Assembly: GCF_001280085.1 (NCBI RefSeq)
Contig: NZ_LGED01000221.1
Location: 62,001-126,000 of the forward strand
From: Saccharothrix sp. NRRL B-16348
GTDB taxonomy: Bacteria > Actinomycetota > Actinomycetes > Mycobacteriales > Pseudonocardiaceae
Direction of reading: 5' to 3'
Length of the DNA stretch: 64,000 nucleotides
Shown: positions 8,414 to 15,860 of the stretch, piece by piece
Numbering within the stretch: the stretch's first letter is position 1
Layout of the letters: the number at the start of each line of letters is the position of its first letter
The notes under the pieces: model-generated
What the model was told of the DNA's origin: nothing
Databases searched by the model: none
What the model saw: the letters and a program-made list of their open reading frames with translations, nothing else
Made by a program: the position numbers and the translations under genes

Positions 8414-8878
8414 ATGAGGAAGCTGAACGTCCTGGCACGGAGGCTGGTGCTGCTGTTCTTACCGGTAGTCGCCGCGATTTCGCTGGCCGCTCCCGTGAAC
8501 GCCGCGTCGAGCACTCCGGCGGTGCGAGCGGACGGCGCGGTTTCGGCAGCGGACGCCGGTTCTCCCGTCGCGCCGCTGCAGCTCAGGAGCTACATCAGCA
8601 ACGAGAACGCCAGCGGGCTCGGCGTGTCGAGGGACTACGTCGACAGCCTGTACCAGGCGATCCTGCCGGGCCACCGACGCACGGACGGCGACCCGCACTA
8701 CTGGACCCGGGCCGTGTCCTTCTACGTCGGGCCCGGGTACTGCGCCGACGCCTGGGCCTTCGAGGGGTTGTGGCTGTTCACGCGCACGTGGCGGGGCCCG
8801 GTGAAGGTGTTCACCCCTCAGACCATCGCGGGTGAATCCGTGGCGAGGTGGGCGATCCGGAACATCCGGACCTGCTGA
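8414..8878 (+). CDS. Small secreted protein of unknown function
   Basis: A 154-residue protein with a clear signal peptide (about 1-30, cleavage near VNA-A). The mature part has two cysteines (in GYCADAW and at the penultimate position), many aromatic residues and no motif I can name. A GAGAAGAGG ribosome-binding site precedes the ATG. It converges on the MerR-type gene with only seven bases between stops; a strong hairpin inside the 3' end of that gene can terminate this transcript. I do not recognise the family. Confidence 0.65.
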   Translation: MRKLNVLARRLVLLFLPVVAAISLAAPVNAASSTPAVRADGAVSAADAGSPVAPLQLRSYISNENASGLGVSRDYVDSLYQAILPGHRRTDGDPHYWTRAVSFYVGPGYCADAWAFEGLWLFTRTWRGPVKVFTPQTIAGESVARWAIRNIRTC

Positions 8879-8885
8879 CACCCCG

Positions 8886-9956
8886 CTAGGAAGCATGCGG
8901 GCGGTCTCCCCCGGCAGCGCCTGGGGAGACCGTCGGCGCGACGGGCGATCCGGATGCGCGGAGGGCGGCGGCGATCCACTTGTCGCTCGGCCCGGTCGTG
9001 AGCCACTCGTCCGGCGGGGTGTCGTTGATGGTGGCCATCAGGGACAGGTAGGTGCCGAGCAGGCCGGTGACCTCCGAGACGAACCGCTCGGCGACCTGGC
9101 TGCCGACCGCGTCCGGATCGGGGTGGGTCATGGACCGGCGCAGGTCGACGAGTGCTTGCTCGTCCAGCGGCGCGCCGACGGTGCCGGCGATGAGGTCGGC
9201 GTACGAGGCGAAGAGCCGTTCGGCGATCTCCCGCGCCCGCGGTGACTCCGGTGACAGCCCCGACCGCTCGGCTTCCCGTGCCTCCAGTTCGAGCTGCCGG
9301 CGCTTCTCCGCGTGCGCCATCATGTCCGGTGTGGTCAGGTCGACGGACCTGGGCGAGGCGAAGCTCGCGTGGAAGAACTGGCGCACCGCGTCGCGGAACG
9401 CGGCGTCCCGCACGAGGTCGGCCAGCTGGATCCACGCCTGGAGCTGCTCGGTGGTGGGGTCCTCCGGCACTTGGGGCCGCATCCGGTGCAGGTGTTCGAC
9501 GTAGGCCGGGTGGACGGCGAGGCCGTCGGTGACCTCGCTCCAGAACTCGTCCAGGAGCTGGTTGCGGCTGTCGTCGGACATCGACACGAGGCTGTGCATG
9601 AGCGCTACCCGTTCGGTGGTGGTGGCCTGGTTGACGATGGTGCGCAGCACGGCACGCCGCGCCCGCAGGTCGCGCAGGTGCCGCTCGACCACGCGCAGGT
9701 GGGTCTCGGCCAGCTCGTGCAGGCTGGTCTCCTCGGCCAGCAGCCCGCGGATGTCGTCCAGGCCCGCGCCCAGGTCGCGCAGGGTCCGGACGAGTTCCAG
9801 CCGCGCGATGGTCTCGACGTCGTAGAGCCGGTGCCCGCCGTCGGTCTGCTTGGCGGGCGCGATGACCCCGGCGTCGGCGTAGAACCTGATGGCACTCACG
9901 CTCAACCCGGTGCGGCGCGCCGCGTCCCCGATGGGGTACAGGTGGTTGTCGTTCAC
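8886..9956 (-). CDS. MerR-family transcriptional regulator with long effector domain
   Basis: A 356-residue protein. Residues 5-75 are a MerR winged helix-turn-helix (YPIGDAARRTGLSVSAIRFY, then GGHRLYD and a DIRGLL turn) followed by a dimerisation coiled coil (LHELAETHLRVVERHLRDLRARRAVL). The remaining 220 residues are alpha-helical and of unknown ligand specificity; there is no metal-binding Cys cluster, so a drug or metabolite sensor is more likely than a metal sensor. The GTG at 9956 lies seven bases after a -10 element, so the mRNA is probably leaderless. The promoter has the 19-bp spacer typical of MerR-activated genes, which implies autoregulation. Confidence 0.85.
   Translation of the reverse strand: MNDNHLYPIGDAARRTGLSVSAIRFYADAGVIAPAKQTDGGHRLYDVETIARLELVRTLRDLGAGLDDIRGLLAEETSLHELAETHLRVVERHLRDLRARRAVLRTIVNQATTTERVALMHSLVSMSDDSRNQLLDEFWSEVTDGLAVHPAYVEHLHRMRPQVPEDPTTEQLQAWIQLADLVRDAAFRDAVRQFFHASFASPRSVDLTTPDMMAHAEKRRQLELEAREAERSGLSPESPRAREIAERLFASYADLIAGTVGAPLDEQALVDLRRSMTHPDPDAVGSQVAERFVSEVTGLLGTYLSLMATINDTPPDEWLTTGPSDKWIAAALRASGSPVAPTVSPGAAGGDRPHAS
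8902..8932. terminator. Hairpin inside the 3' end of the MerR gene
   Basis: Perfect 10-bp arms (CGGTCTCCCC / GGGGAGACCG) enclose an 11-base loop. It lies within the last 15 codons of the MerR gene and beyond the stop of the convergent gene at 8878, so it can act as a bidirectional terminator. Confidence 0.6.
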
Positions 9957-9963
9957 GAAGTCG

Positions 9964-9994
9964 ACTATGGAACCTCAAGCCGCTTGCGTTTCAA
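9964..9994 (-). promoter_or_regulatory. MerR-type promoter with 19-bp spacer and central dyad
   Basis: On the minus strand TTGAAA (9994-9989) and CATAGT (9969-9964) are separated by exactly 19 bases, the long spacer that MerR-family proteins untwist. The spacer contains the dyad CAAGCCGCTTG (plus strand 9976-9986). The start codon follows seven bases after the -10 box. Confidence 0.7.
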
Positions 9995-10015
9995 CCCACG
10001 GTCAGGTGACCTGGA

Positions 10016-11470
10016 TCACTGCCCTGCGTCCACGGGCGAGAGGATCTCCGCCACGGGGTGTTCCGGGTCGTACGCGGCCCAGCCCGGGTCCCCGGTGCCG
10101 GCGAACGCGACCCAGGCGGTGTGCACCCGGGCCGCCAGGCCGTCCGGGACGGGGTCGGGGCCGAGCAGGCCGGTGTCACCGTGCAGCCAGGGCTGGTCGG
10201 CGATGTCGAAGACGAAGGGCAGCTCGACGGTGTGGGTGGCGCCGAGTCGTCCGCCCAGTGCCGTCGAGCGGTACCCGAACGAGTAGACGTGCGTGCGGCC
10301 GCCGGAGATCCGCGCGTGGGCTTGCGCCAGGCGGGCCGTGCCGGCTCCGAACAGGGCGTCCCCGAGCACCGCGGAGCGCAGTTCGCCCGGTGTCGCGGTC
10401 GACCGTGCCGCTCGGTGCGCGGCGATCTTGGGCTCCGGGTCCGCGTACACCGTGGCGGCGGTGGCGAGCACGTCCGCCATCGTGGAGGACTCCAGGTCGC
10501 CCCGCGGCACGAGGTAGAGGTGCCCCTCTTCGGTGTTGGCGCCGATCAGCAGGTCGACGTCGCGGGCCGGGCCGTCGGCGAGACCGTCGGCGGGCTGGAC
10601 CGGGAGGACCAGGCTGAACGGGCTGAGGCCGGCCAGCGGGTCCGTGGCGGCGCCGGTGCGCAGGTCGAGGCCGGCCAGTGCGGGCAGGATCTCCAGGAAG
10701 CGCTCGTCCGGGATCGCGGCGAACGCTTCGGCGGTCGGTTCGACCCCGAGCGCGGCGGCCGCCGCGGCGGTGACCCGTTGCGCCTGTTCCGGGGTGAAGG
10801 CGCCGGTGCCGCTGCCGCTCTGGACGATCGCCCGCCGGAACAGGCCCTTGGCCTCCGGTGTCGCGAGCAGCGCTCCGACGAGCGTGCCGCCCGCGGACTG
10901 GCCGAAGACCGTGACGTTGTCCGGGTCGCCGCCGAACGCCGCGATCGCGGCGCGCACCCAGCCGAGCGCGGCGAACACGTCGAGCAGCCCGCGGTTGGCC
11001 GGTGCGCCCTCCAGGTCGAGGAAACCGGGGACGCCGAGCCGGTAGTTCACGGTCACGAGGACGATGCCGTCACGGGCGAACGCGCTGCCGTCGTAGAGCG
11101 CGGCACGGGTCGAGCCGGTGACGAATCCGCCGCCGTGCACGAACACCATGACGGGTCGCCTGCCGCTGTCGGCGGCCGGCGTGCGGACGTCGACGGTCAG
11201 GTACTCCTCGCCCCGGACCCAGCCCGGTCCGAAGTAGGGGGTCATGTCGAGCCGGCCGAAGTCGCGGACCGGTTGGGGAGCCGTGGGTGACGGTTGCGTG
11301 CCGTCGCGGACGCCGGACCAGCCCGGGTGCGGCGCGGGCGGGGTGAAGCGGAGGGCGCCGGTCGGTGCTGCCGCGTACGGGATGGCGCGGTAGAACTCGC
11401 CGGACTCGTCACGGGTGCCGCGCACGGCGCCCGCCGGGGTTTCGACGATCGGGTCTGCGTGCTGGGTCAT
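10016..11470 (-). CDS. Carboxylesterase, type B (alpha/beta hydrolase)
   Basis: A 484-residue cytoplasmic esterase of the carboxylesterase B/para-nitrobenzyl esterase family. The oxyanion-hole motif HGGG is at 112-115, the nucleophile Ser192 lies in FGQSAGG, the acid is probably Glu314 in GANTEEG, and the base is His413 in ATHTVELPF. The length is normal for the family and there is no signal peptide. It follows the metallo-hydrolase gene by 25 bases and is very likely in the same operon, divergent from the XRE/MmyB regulator that probably controls it. The substrate is unknown. Confidence 0.9.
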   Translation of the reverse strand: MTQHADPIVETPAGAVRGTRDESGEFYRAIPYAAAPTGALRFTPPAPHPGWSGVRDGTQPSPTAPQPVRDFGRLDMTPYFGPGWVRGEEYLTVDVRTPAADSGRRPVMVFVHGGGFVTGSTRAALYDGSAFARDGIVLVTVNYRLGVPGFLDLEGAPANRGLLDVFAALGWVRAAIAAFGGDPDNVTVFGQSAGGTLVGALLATPEAKGLFRRAIVQSGSGTGAFTPEQAQRVTAAAAAALGVEPTAEAFAAIPDERFLEILPALAGLDLRTGAATDPLAGLSPFSLVLPVQPADGLADGPARDVDLLIGANTEEGHLYLVPRGDLESSTMADVLATAATVYADPEPKIAAHRAARSTATPGELRSAVLGDALFGAGTARLAQAHARISGGRTHVYSFGYRSTALGGRLGATHTVELPFVFDIADQPWLHGDTGLLGPDPVPDGLAARVHTAWVAFAGTGDPGWAAYDPEHPVAEILSPVDAGQ

Positions 11471-11495
11471 GGGAAACGCTGCCTTTCCGGGAGTG

Positions 11496-12413
11496 TCAGG
11501 AGATGCGGGAGAACGCCGCCCACTCCTTGAGCGCGAACTTCGACCCGTTCCGCTCGACCTCCACCGCGCCCTGGCCGGCGAAGTGAGCGGGGAAGACGAG
11601 CGCGTTGTGCTCGGCGGCGTGGCCGAGCAGCTTGTGCCGGGTGGCCCGGGACTCGGCCGGGTCCTCGCAGAAGCAGGAGTTGGTCTCCGGTTCCACGATC
11701 TGCAGCGCGGTGTGCACGAGGTCCCCGACGAACAGGGCCCGGTCGCCGCCGGATTCCAGGGCGAGCACGGACGAGCCGGGGGTGTGCCCCGGTGCGAGGT
11801 CGAGCCGCAGGTTCCGGTCGATCCGGTACGACCCGTCCCACAGCTCGGTCAGGCCCGCTTCGTGGACCGGCGCGACGCTGTCCTCGAAGACGTTCTGGTT
11901 CCCGCGGCCCAGCACGGACTCGTGCTCGTTGGCCGGGTCCCAGAACTCGAAGTCCCGCCGTGTCATCAGGTACGTGGCGTTCGGGAAGGTCGGCACCCAG
12001 GTGCGGCCGTCGAGCCGGGTGTTCCAGCCGACGTGGTCGATGTGCAGGTGCGTGTTGACCACGACGTCGACGTCCTCGGGCCGCACACCGGCGGCGGCGA
12101 GGTTGTCGAGGTAGTCGGTGTCCTGGCGGCTCCACACCGGCGCGTAGGGCCGGTCCTTGTGGTTGCCCACGCCGGTGTCGACGAGGATCGTGCGCCCCTC
12201 GCTGCGCAGCAGCCAGGACTGGATCGCGGAGTGGCACTCGTCCGTGTCCGGGTTCCAGAAGTCGGGCGCCAGCCAGCCGCGGTGCTCGTCCCACGAGCCG
12301 TCCGGGCTGCCGGGGAAGAACTGGCCCGGCGTCATCCCGACCGAGCCGTAGAACTCCTTGACCCGGGTGACGGTGACGTCGCCCAGGGTGATCTGGTCCG
12401 GGTTCTCATCCAT
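11496..12413 (-). CDS. Metallo-beta-lactamase-fold hydrolase
   Basis: A 305-residue MBL-fold enzyme. The zinc-binding signature HxHxDH is present as NTHLHIDHVGW, followed by APGHTPGSS (third His), VGDLVHT (bridging Asp) and PAHF (last His). This layout fits lactonase- or glyoxalase-like MBL hydrolases rather than true beta-lactamases. It is the first gene of an operon with the carboxylesterase; an esterase and a lactonase-like enzyme together suggest degradation or detoxification of an ester or lactone. The ATG at 12413 is the first reasonable start; upstream sequence belongs to the divergent promoter. Confidence 0.87.
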   Translation of the reverse strand: MDENPDQITLGDVTVTRVKEFYGSVGMTPGQFFPGSPDGSWDEHRGWLAPDFWNPDTDECHSAIQSWLLRSEGRTILVDTGVGNHKDRPYAPVWSRQDTDYLDNLAAAGVRPEDVDVVVNTHLHIDHVGWNTRLDGRTWVPTFPNATYLMTRRDFEFWDPANEHESVLGRGNQNVFEDSVAPVHEAGLTELWDGSYRIDRNLRLDLAPGHTPGSSVLALESGGDRALFVGDLVHTALQIVEPETNSCFCEDPAESRATRHKLLGHAAEHNALVFPAHFAGQGAVEVERNGSKFALKEWAAFSRIS

Positions 12414-12496
12414 TGTGGTCCGTCCTCGGTTCGGGGCAGGTTGCCGAGACCGAGCCTGGCCAGACGGACGCGCACGAACCACTCCCGCCTTGTCCT

Positions 12497-12512
12497 ACCC
12501 CTCGCGGGGGGT
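12497..12512. promoter_or_regulatory. Possible operator in the regulator/MBL divergent promoter
   Basis: ACCCC-N6-GGGGT is a short inverted repeat in the 134-base gap between the MBL hydrolase and XRE regulator starts. It is weak evidence by itself, but it is the only dyad there. Confidence 0.3.
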
Positions 12513-12547
12513 GGCTGGGATCGGACGGTGCGCCGGATACTGGGCGC

Positions 12548-13441
12548 ATGGACGACGGACCCGGCCCACTCGGCGACTTCCTGCAGGCCAGACGGGCGCT
12601 GCTGCGTCCGCAGGACGTCGGGCTGCGCGACCTCGGGCCCCGCAGGCGGGTGGCCGGGCTGCGGCGCGAGGAACTGGCCCAGCTGGCGGGCGTCAGCGTC
12701 TCGTACTACACGAGGTTGGAGCAGGGGCTGTCCCGCGGGGCGTCGGCCGAGGTGCTCGAAGCGATCGCCCGCGCACTGCAGCTCGACGACCACGAGCGCG
12801 AGCACCTCGACCGGCTCGCCGGGGCCGCCCGCCGCACTCCCCGCGCACGCCGCCCCCGGCCCGAGAAGCTCACCGACGAGACGCGGGACGTCCTGCGCGC
12901 CGTGGACGGCGTTCCGGCGCTGGTGCTCGGCCGGCGCACGGACGTGCTGGCGTGGAACGCCCTCGGGCACGCCTTGCTGGCCGGCCACCTGGACTTCCAC
13001 AGCCCGGACGACCCGGCGGTGCGGCCGAACATGAGCCGGCTGGTGTTCCTGGACCCGCACTGCCGGGAGCTGTACGCGGACTGGCGGCTCAAGGCCCGGG
13101 CGGTGGTCGGCAACCTGCGGATCACCGTCGGCAAGCACCCGGAGGACCCGCTGCTCGCGGAGCTGATCGGCGAGCTGACGATGAAGAGCCCGGAGTTCGT
13201 CGCCCTCTGGGGCGACCACAGCGTGGAACCCTGCGACGCCACGTCCTACGAGCTGCACCACCCCGTCGTGGGCACGGTGCACGTGACGCAGCAGACCCTG
13301 TCGATCGCCCGCTCGCCGGAACAGGTGCTGATCCTCTGCACGACCCCCGCCGGCTCGCCCTCCGAGGAGGCTCTCGCACTGCTCCGACAGACGAGCGGTC
13401 GTCCCGACGCGCGTCGGGACGACCGCTTCGCGTGGCACTAG
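12548..13441 (+). CDS. XRE-family regulator with MmyB-like ligand-binding domain
   Basis: A 297-residue protein. Residues about 8-85 are a helix-turn-helix of the kind found in actinobacterial MmyB-type regulators (RRRVAGLRREELAQLAGVS, then YYTRLEQG). Residues about 105-270 match the PAS-like MmyB ligand-binding domain (LTDETRDVLRAVDGVPALVLGRRTDVLAWN, shortened here). GATACT lies six bases before the ATG, and no ribosome-binding site is visible, so the mRNA is probably leaderless. It is divergent from the MBL-esterase operon, the usual position of such regulators. Its last codons contain a perfect 34-base palindrome. Confidence 0.85.
   Translation: MDDGPGPLGDFLQARRALLRPQDVGLRDLGPRRRVAGLRREELAQLAGVSVSYYTRLEQGLSRGASAEVLEAIARALQLDDHEREHLDRLAGAARRTPRARRPRPEKLTDETRDVLRAVDGVPALVLGRRTDVLAWNALGHALLAGHLDFHSPDDPAVRPNMSRLVFLDPHCRELYADWRLKARAVVGNLRITVGKHPEDPLLAELIGELTMKSPEFVALWGDHSVEPCDATSYELHHPVVGTVHVTQQTLSIARSPEQVLILCTTPAGSPSEEALALLRQTSGRPDARRDDRFAWH
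13394..13427. terminator. Perfect 17-bp palindromic hairpin inside the 3' end of the XRE gene
   Basis: The arms AGCGGTCGTCCCGACGC / GCGTCGGGACGACCGCT meet with no extra loop. It lies in the last coding stretch of the XRE gene and just past the stop of the convergent GH43-like gene, so it probably terminates both. The two stop codons share the self-complementary CTAG at 13438-13441. Confidence 0.65.
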
Positions 13442-15855
13442 CGCTTGTTGACCTTCAGGACGACCGTCGTCGACGACGGGGCGTGGTTGGCGTCGCCGTC
13501 GTAGACCACGGTCAGCTGCCACCGGCCCACGCCGAGTGCGGCGGTGTCGATGGAGACGGTCGCACGTCCGTTCACCAGGGTGGCGCGACCCACTTCCAGG
13601 TCACCGCCGGAGATGATCCGGACGGCTCCCGTCCGGGCGTGGGGGTCACCCTTGACCTCGACCCGGGCGAACGCGTCGCCGCCGAGCCTGACCGCGTCCC
13701 GGCTGAGGGTGGCGGTCGTGGTGCTCGGGTCGAGCGTCTCCCGCGGCACGGAGATCGTGTTGACCTGCTCGACGAGGCCCGCGTGGTCGACGGCCCGGTA
13801 CCGCACCGTCGTGGCGACGTCGCCGAAGGTCAACGGCGAGGTGTACGTCGTCCAGGCCGAGTCGCCCACCTGGTACTCGACCCGCGCGACGCCGGAGGTG
13901 TCGTCCGCGGCCACGACGGACACCGACCGCGCCGTGCCGTTCCACGAAGCACGGCTGACCGGCGCCTGCGTGTCGACGTTGACGTCCCGGGTCACGAGGC
14001 TCGACACGTTCCCGGTGATGTCCGTCGCCGTGGCCTGCACGGTGTGCCTGCCGTCGGTCAACGTCACCACGTCGGTGGTGCGCCACGCGCCGTCCACGGC
14101 CATCTCGGTGGACTGCACGCCGTTCTCGTCGGCGGCCGTGGCCTTCACCTCGACCGGAACCGTGAACCAGTCGCCGGTCGGCGACGCGGGCGTCGTGCTC
14201 AGCGACACCGTCGGGTCGAGGCTGTCGGTCACGATCACCGTCACCCTGGCGCGGACCACCTGGCCCGCCAACGTGCCCTCGACCTGGAACGAACCCCACG
14301 ACCCGTACTGCGACGGGTCCACGTCGGCCCAGGACACCGGGGTCGCCCGGGTCGAGCCGTCCGCGTAGGTCACGTCCACGGTGGACGGCAGCGACGGAGC
14401 CACCCCCTCACGGGTCCGCACCGACACCGACGCGACCGACCTGGCCAGCAGGTTCGGCTGCATCGCCGCACGCAGCGCGTCCAGCTCGGCCTGGCTGATC
14501 GGGATGACCGTGCCGTGCCGCGGGCTGCGCGGCAGCGCCGAGTCCGGGACCGCCGTCCACACACCGGAGGCGATGTCGTCGGTCTGGAACGCCAGGTACC
14601 CCTGACCGCCGTGGTAGCTCGGCTGGTCGATCAGCATGTGCCAGCGGCCGGGCACCACGTTGTCGCGGAACACCGTCGGACCCTCGCCGCCGGTGAACGT
14701 CCCGCCCCACGGGTTGGGCTGGCCGACGCCGATCCGCTCGCGGACCAGGGACCACGGCGCGGACGTCGTGGTCGGCAGCGTCCCGGTGACCGGGGCCATC
14801 AGGTCGGTCGACTTCTCCTGCCGGACCGTCATGGACGCCTCGTCCTTGATGAACCGGTAGAACGTGTCGCCGTCGCGCACCACGGTCGCGTCGATCATGC
14901 CGAGACCGGTGCCCCGCTTGACGTCGACCCACGGCCGCGCCTCGCTGAACGTGCGGAAGTCGCGCGTGGTCGCGTACATCATCCGGTTGTAGGAGGTCCG
15001 GAAGTCGCGGGTGGCGACGTCGGTCGTCGGGTAGAGGTTCGACGCCCAGTAGACGACGTAGTTGCCCGACGCCTCGTCGTAGAACGCCTCGGGCGCCCAG
15101 GTGTTGCCCGCGAAGTCCGACGACACCTTGATCATCCGCTGCTCCGACCAGTGCACCAGGTCGGTGGACTCCCACACCATCAGGTGCTTGCTGCCGGACT
15201 CCTGCGCCTCGCTGAAGTTGTTGCCGCCGAAGATCTTCAGGTCGGTCGCCAGCAGGTAGAACTTGTCGCCCTCGTGCGACCGGATGAGGAACGGGTCGCG
15301 CAGGCCCCGCTCCCCCATGGTCGAGGTGAGCACTGGGCGGCCGTTGTTCAGCTCGTCCCAGGACCGCGGGTCGTTGCCCTTCGACGCGGCGAAGTAGATC
15401 TTCTCGCCGTCGTCGGTGCTCTCACCGACGAAGTACGGGAAGAAGTACGCCTCGTGGCTCGCGGTGGCGGGCAGCGGGAGCACGGTGACCGGGATCGTGC
15501 GGGTCGCCGTGCCGCCGGCCAGCGTGGCGGTGACGGTCAGGTCCACCGTCACCGGCTCGCCGCCGTGCGCGGGCCGGGTGACCTCGCCGGTGTCGGTCAC
15601 GACGCTCTCGTTGGCCGACTGCCACGCCAGCGTCGCACCGTTGGCGCTGGTCAGGGGAAGGGTGAGGTTCCCCCGCACGCCGTCGGCGTCGGTCAGCGTG
15701 ACGGCGTCGACCGCGGCCTGCGCGGTCTCTTCCACCGCGTACGAGGCCATCAGGCCAGGTGCGGTCGCGTAGGCGGGCACGGCGGCGAGTCCGCCCGCCA
15801 GGAGTGCGGCGCCCAGCAGCGCGAGGGCGGTCCGCTTGCGCATGGCGATCCTCAT
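13438..15855 (-). CDS. Secreted GH43-like arabinosidase with Ig-like domains
   Basis: An 805-residue exported protein. A signal peptide (about 1-25, ending PAYA) is followed by an Ig-like domain (about 40-125). A five-bladed GH43-type propeller (about 130-465) carries RDPFLIR, TWAPEAFYD, GMIDATVVRDGDTFY and the acid-like Glu in GGEGPTVF. Ig-like and OmpL47-type repeats (about 470-805) probably bind or position the substrate. It follows GH51 by five bases; GGAGAGG nine bases upstream supports the ATG at 15855, though a GTG at 15864 would overlap the GH51 stop as GTGA. Its likely job is trimming arabinan or arabinoxylan side chains; the exact specificity is uncertain. Confidence 0.8.
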   Translation of the reverse strand: MRIAMRKRTALALLGAALLAGGLAAVPAYATAPGLMASYAVEETAQAAVDAVTLTDADGVRGNLTLPLTSANGATLAWQSANESVVTDTGEVTRPAHGGEPVTVDLTVTATLAGGTATRTIPVTVLPLPATASHEAYFFPYFVGESTDDGEKIYFAASKGNDPRSWDELNNGRPVLTSTMGERGLRDPFLIRSHEGDKFYLLATDLKIFGGNNFSEAQESGSKHLMVWESTDLVHWSEQRMIKVSSDFAGNTWAPEAFYDEASGNYVVYWASNLYPTTDVATRDFRTSYNRMMYATTRDFRTFSEARPWVDVKRGTGLGMIDATVVRDGDTFYRFIKDEASMTVRQEKSTDLMAPVTGTLPTTTSAPWSLVRERIGVGQPNPWGGTFTGGEGPTVFRDNVVPGRWHMLIDQPSYHGGQGYLAFQTDDIASGVWTAVPDSALPRSPRHGTVIPISQAELDALRAAMQPNLLARSVASVSVRTREGVAPSLPSTVDVTYADGSTRATPVSWADVDPSQYGSWGSFQVEGTLAGQVVRARVTVIVTDSLDPTVSLSTTPASPTGDWFTVPVEVKATAADENGVQSTEMAVDGAWRTTDVVTLTDGRHTVQATATDITGNVSSLVTRDVNVDTQAPVSRASWNGTARSVSVVAADDTSGVARVEYQVGDSAWTTYTSPLTFGDVATTVRYRAVDHAGLVEQVNTISVPRETLDPSTTTATLSRDAVRLGGDAFARVEVKGDPHARTGAVRIISGGDLEVGRATLVNGRATVSIDTAALGVGRWQLTVVYDGDANHAPSSTTVVLKVNKR

Positions 15856-15860
15856 CCCGA

